Shown here: positions 6,199 to 7,863 of the stretch, in pieces
Position numbering within the stretch: position 1 is the first letter of the stretch
Layout: each line of letters begins with the position of its first letter
DNA from: Lentisphaeria bacterium
Lineage (GTDB): Bacteria > Verrucomicrobiota > Lentisphaeria > Victivallales > UBA1829
Assembly (NCBI GenBank): GCA_017540385.1
Contig: JAFYBD010000278.1
Location: forward strand, 1 to 7,863
Length of the DNA stretch: 7,863 nucleotides
Direction of reading: 5' to 3'
Made by a program: the position numbers and the translations under genes
The notes under the pieces: model-generated
The model's input: only the letters and a program-made list of their open reading frames with translations
What the model was told of the DNA's origin: nothing
The model's database searches: none

Positions 6199-7698
6199 AT
6201 GACCCGCACCGCATCTCTCCTCATTTTCGCTCTCCTGCTGACCCCGGCAATGGCCCCGGCGCGTTCGTTCACGCACTACTCCAGCAGCGAACGGGGCGGG
6301 TACTGGACCAGGAGCGAACAGATGACCGTCGAATCCGGGGAGGACGAAACCGAATCCGTCGTCGCGGTCGACGACTCCGCCGCGCCCCTCGTGACGTTCA
6401 AAGGCTGGGGGACGTGTTTCAACGAGCTCGGCTGGGACGCGCTCCAGGTCCTGCCGGAGGAACAGCGGAACGACCTGCTGAAACGCATCTTCGCGCCTGA
6501 CGGCGACCTCAAATACACGCACGGGAGGATTTCGCTCGGGGCGAACGACTACGCCCGCAGCTGGTACAGCGCGAGCGAAGTCGCGGGCGATTTCGAGCTC
6601 CGGCACTTCGACATGACCCGCGACCTCGCCACGATCGTCCCGTACATCCACGCCGCGCAGAAATACAACCCCGGCCTGTGGTTCTGGTGTTCCCCGTGGT
6701 CCCCGCCCGCGTGGATGAAGATCAATCACGACTACCCGGTCCTGAGCAGCGTCTACAACACCATGGACCGGCGCATCAATTACCTGCTGCATCAGGGGCA
6801 GGACCCGGCCGCGGAGCCCGACCGGGCCAAGTTCCCCGACCTCGTCGCGAGCCAGGACTTCATGATCCAGGACCCGCGCTACCTGAAGGCCTACGCGGAG
6901 TATTTCTGCCGCTACATTGAGGAGTTCGGCAGGTACGGGATCCCGATCAAACGCGTGATGTACCAGAACGAGGCGTACAGTTACACCCCCTACCCCGGAT
7001 GCCCGTGGACGCCGTCCGGCGCGGCGCTCTTCAACGCCGAATACCTCGCGCCCGCCCTGAAGTCGAAGCACCCCGGGGTCGAACTCTACCTCGGGACCAT
7101 CAACACGAACCGGTTCGACGAGGTCGACGGCATCCTGTCCGACCCGCACGTGCGGGGGAAAGACCTGTTCGCCGGGATCGGATTCCAGTGGGAGGGCTCG
7201 CAGATCATCCGCGAGGTGCGGAACAAGTATCCGTGGCTGAAGGTCGTGCAGACGGAGAGCGAGTGCGGCGACGGCAAATTCGACTGGCGCGGCGCGCATC
7301 ATACGTTCTCGCTCATCAACACGTACCTCGGACTCGGCTGCGAAGAGTACACGTTCTGGAACGTGATCCTGTGCGACGACGGCGCGAGCGCGTGGGGCTG
7401 GAAACAGAACGCGCTGATCCGCGTGAACTCGAAGGAAAAGACGTTCGAGCTCACGCCCGAATATTATGCGGTGAAGCATTACGCGCACTTCGTGACAGCC
7501 GGGACGAAACTGCTCTACGCGGCCGGGAGTTTCGACCGGACGCCGCTGGCGGTGTTCCTCACGCCCGGGGGGAAAGACGTGGTCGTGGCGGGCAACCGCG
7601 ACCGGCAACGGGAGGCGACAGTGAGCGTGAAGTTCGGCAAAGACCGGCTGGACATGGTCCTGCCGCCGTACTCCCTGCATACGTTCGCGGAGGATTGA
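6199..7698 (+). CDS. Secreted glycoside hydrolase family 30 (O-glycosyl hydrolase)
   Basis: The 499-residue product starts with a Sec signal peptide: MTRT, a hydrophobic core SLLIFALLLTPAMA, and likely cleavage after Ala21 (A-P-A). There is no lipobox Cys, so the mature enzyme should be periplasmic or secreted. The (beta/alpha)8 barrel opens with FKGWGTCFNELGWDAL, a GH30-type beginning. It continues through GRISLGANDYARSWY and WFWCSPWSPPAWMK. The acid/base Glu258 lies in YQNEAYSY and the nucleophile Glu353 in QTESECGDG, giving the retaining two-glutamate arrangement of clan GH-A. The last ~80 residues (LLYAAGSF...LPPYSLHTF) fit the family's small C-terminal beta-sandwich. GH30 members cleave beta-linked substrates such as glucosylceramide, beta-1,6-glucan, xylan or fucosides; the subfamily and substrate cannot be set here. 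It is the last gene of the co-directional run and the only one with a secreted product, which is odd beside RNA-modification genes. Codon use matches its neighbours, so recent transfer is not evident. Confidence 0.93.
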   Translation: MTRTASLLIFALLLTPAMAPARSFTHYSSSERGGYWTRSEQMTVESGEDETESVVAVDDSAAPLVTFKGWGTCFNELGWDALQVLPEEQRNDLLKRIFAPDGDLKYTHGRISLGANDYARSWYSASEVAGDFELRHFDMTRDLATIVPYIHAAQKYNPGLWFWCSPWSPPAWMKINHDYPVLSSVYNTMDRRINYLLHQGQDPAAEPDRAKFPDLVASQDFMIQDPRYLKAYAEYFCRYIEEFGRYGIPIKRVMYQNEAYSYTPYPGCPWTPSGAALFNAEYLAPALKSKHPGVELYLGTINTNRFDEVDGILSDPHVRGKDLFAGIGFQWEGSQIIREVRNKYPWLKVVQTESECGDGKFDWRGAHHTFSLINTYLGLGCEEYTFWNVILCDDGASAWGWKQNALIRVNSKEKTFELTPEYYAVKHYAHFVTAGTKLLYAAGSFDRTPLAVFLTPGGKDVVVAGNRDRQREATVSVKFGKDRLDMVLPPYSLHTFAED

Positions 7699-7705
7699 GC
7701 GGCGG

Positions 7706-7863
7706 TCAGGCGTCCTCGGGGCGGACCACTGCGAACACGAGGAACTCCTCGACGTACGGTCCCCACACCGGCGGGGAATTCTTCCTCGAATCGTAGATGA
7801 GGACCATGTTCGGCGGGAAGACGTTCGGGTCCTCGTTCATGGCGACCACGAACAGCGCGTACC
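7706..7863 (-). CDS. 3' end of an unidentified convergent gene (last 51 codons)
   Basis: On the - strand a frame runs from the window edge to a TGA at 7706-7708, giving a C-terminus that reads YALFVVAMNEDPNVF... and ends ...FLVFAVVRPEDA. The codons are nearly all G/C-ending (for example GCG CTG TTC GTG GTC GCC ATG AAC GAG GAC), like the other genes, and the stop lies just 7 bases beyond the GH30 stop, as expected for a real convergent gene. The fragment has aromatic and hydrophobic strands (MVLIYDS, EEFLVFAVV) and a PPVWGPY turn. I do not recognise the family. The start is outside the window. The opposite strand has no competing gene here. Confidence 0.75.
   Translation of the reverse strand, partial: YALFVVAMNEDPNVFPPNMVLIYDSRKNSPPVWGPYVEEFLVFAVVRPEDA

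Noticed and set aside
6121..7680. A 519-codon - strand frame opposite the GH30 gene
   Set aside because: It is a codon-aligned shadow of GH30, whose signal peptide and catalytic residues are on the + strand.
7690..7727. Weak inverted repeats around the GH30 stop (GAGGA/TCCTC and GTCC/GGAC)
   Set aside because: The stems are only 4-5 base pairs, one has an 18-base loop, and no T-tract follows on either strand. This is not convincing as a terminator.

Overview
The window is GC-rich (about 60-65% by eye), densely coding bacterial chromosome. It carries six genes in a row on the + strand and the 3' end of a convergent gene on the - strand. Third codon positions are almost all G or C in every gene, so nothing looks compositionally foreign. 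The taxon cannot be fixed from the sequence alone. The GC-rich housekeeping genes next to a secreted glycoside hydrolase would fit a Gram-negative polysaccharide degrader, possibly of the Lentisphaerota/Verrucomicrobiota type, but this is a low-confidence inference. There are no tRNA or rRNA genes, CRISPR arrays, insertion sequences or phage genes.

Layout: (1) 1-870, the 3' part of a DHH/DHHA1 phosphoesterase of the NrnA type, whose 5' end lies outside the window. (2) 860-1618, truB, overlapping nrnA by 11 bases. (3) 1646-3274, a 542-residue protein I do not recognise, with a striking His/Cys-rich segment (16 His and 2 Cys in 33 residues) between two larger regions. (4) 3291-5171, a Uup-type ABC-F ATPase. 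(5) 5182-6186, an RluA-family pseudouridine synthase with an S4 domain. (6) 6199-7698, a secreted glycoside hydrolase of family 30. (7) 7706-7863, on the - strand, the last 51 codons of an unidentified gene that stops 7 bases beyond the GH30 stop.

Gaps between the + strand genes are only 10-27 bases, or an overlap, and no terminator-like hairpin with a T-tract was seen between them, so they look like one transcription unit. The shared theme of genes 1, 2, 4 and 5 is RNA and ribosome work: clearing short oligonucleotides or pAp, pseudouridylating tRNA, ABC-F action at the ribosome, and pseudouridylating rRNA or tRNA. nrnA-truB commonly follows infB-rbfA in bacteria, so this is probably the tail of a nusA/infB-type operon. 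The exceptions are the His-rich protein in the middle and the GH30 enzyme at the end. No clearly new multi-gene system is visible. The best candidate for undescribed biology is the His-rich protein.
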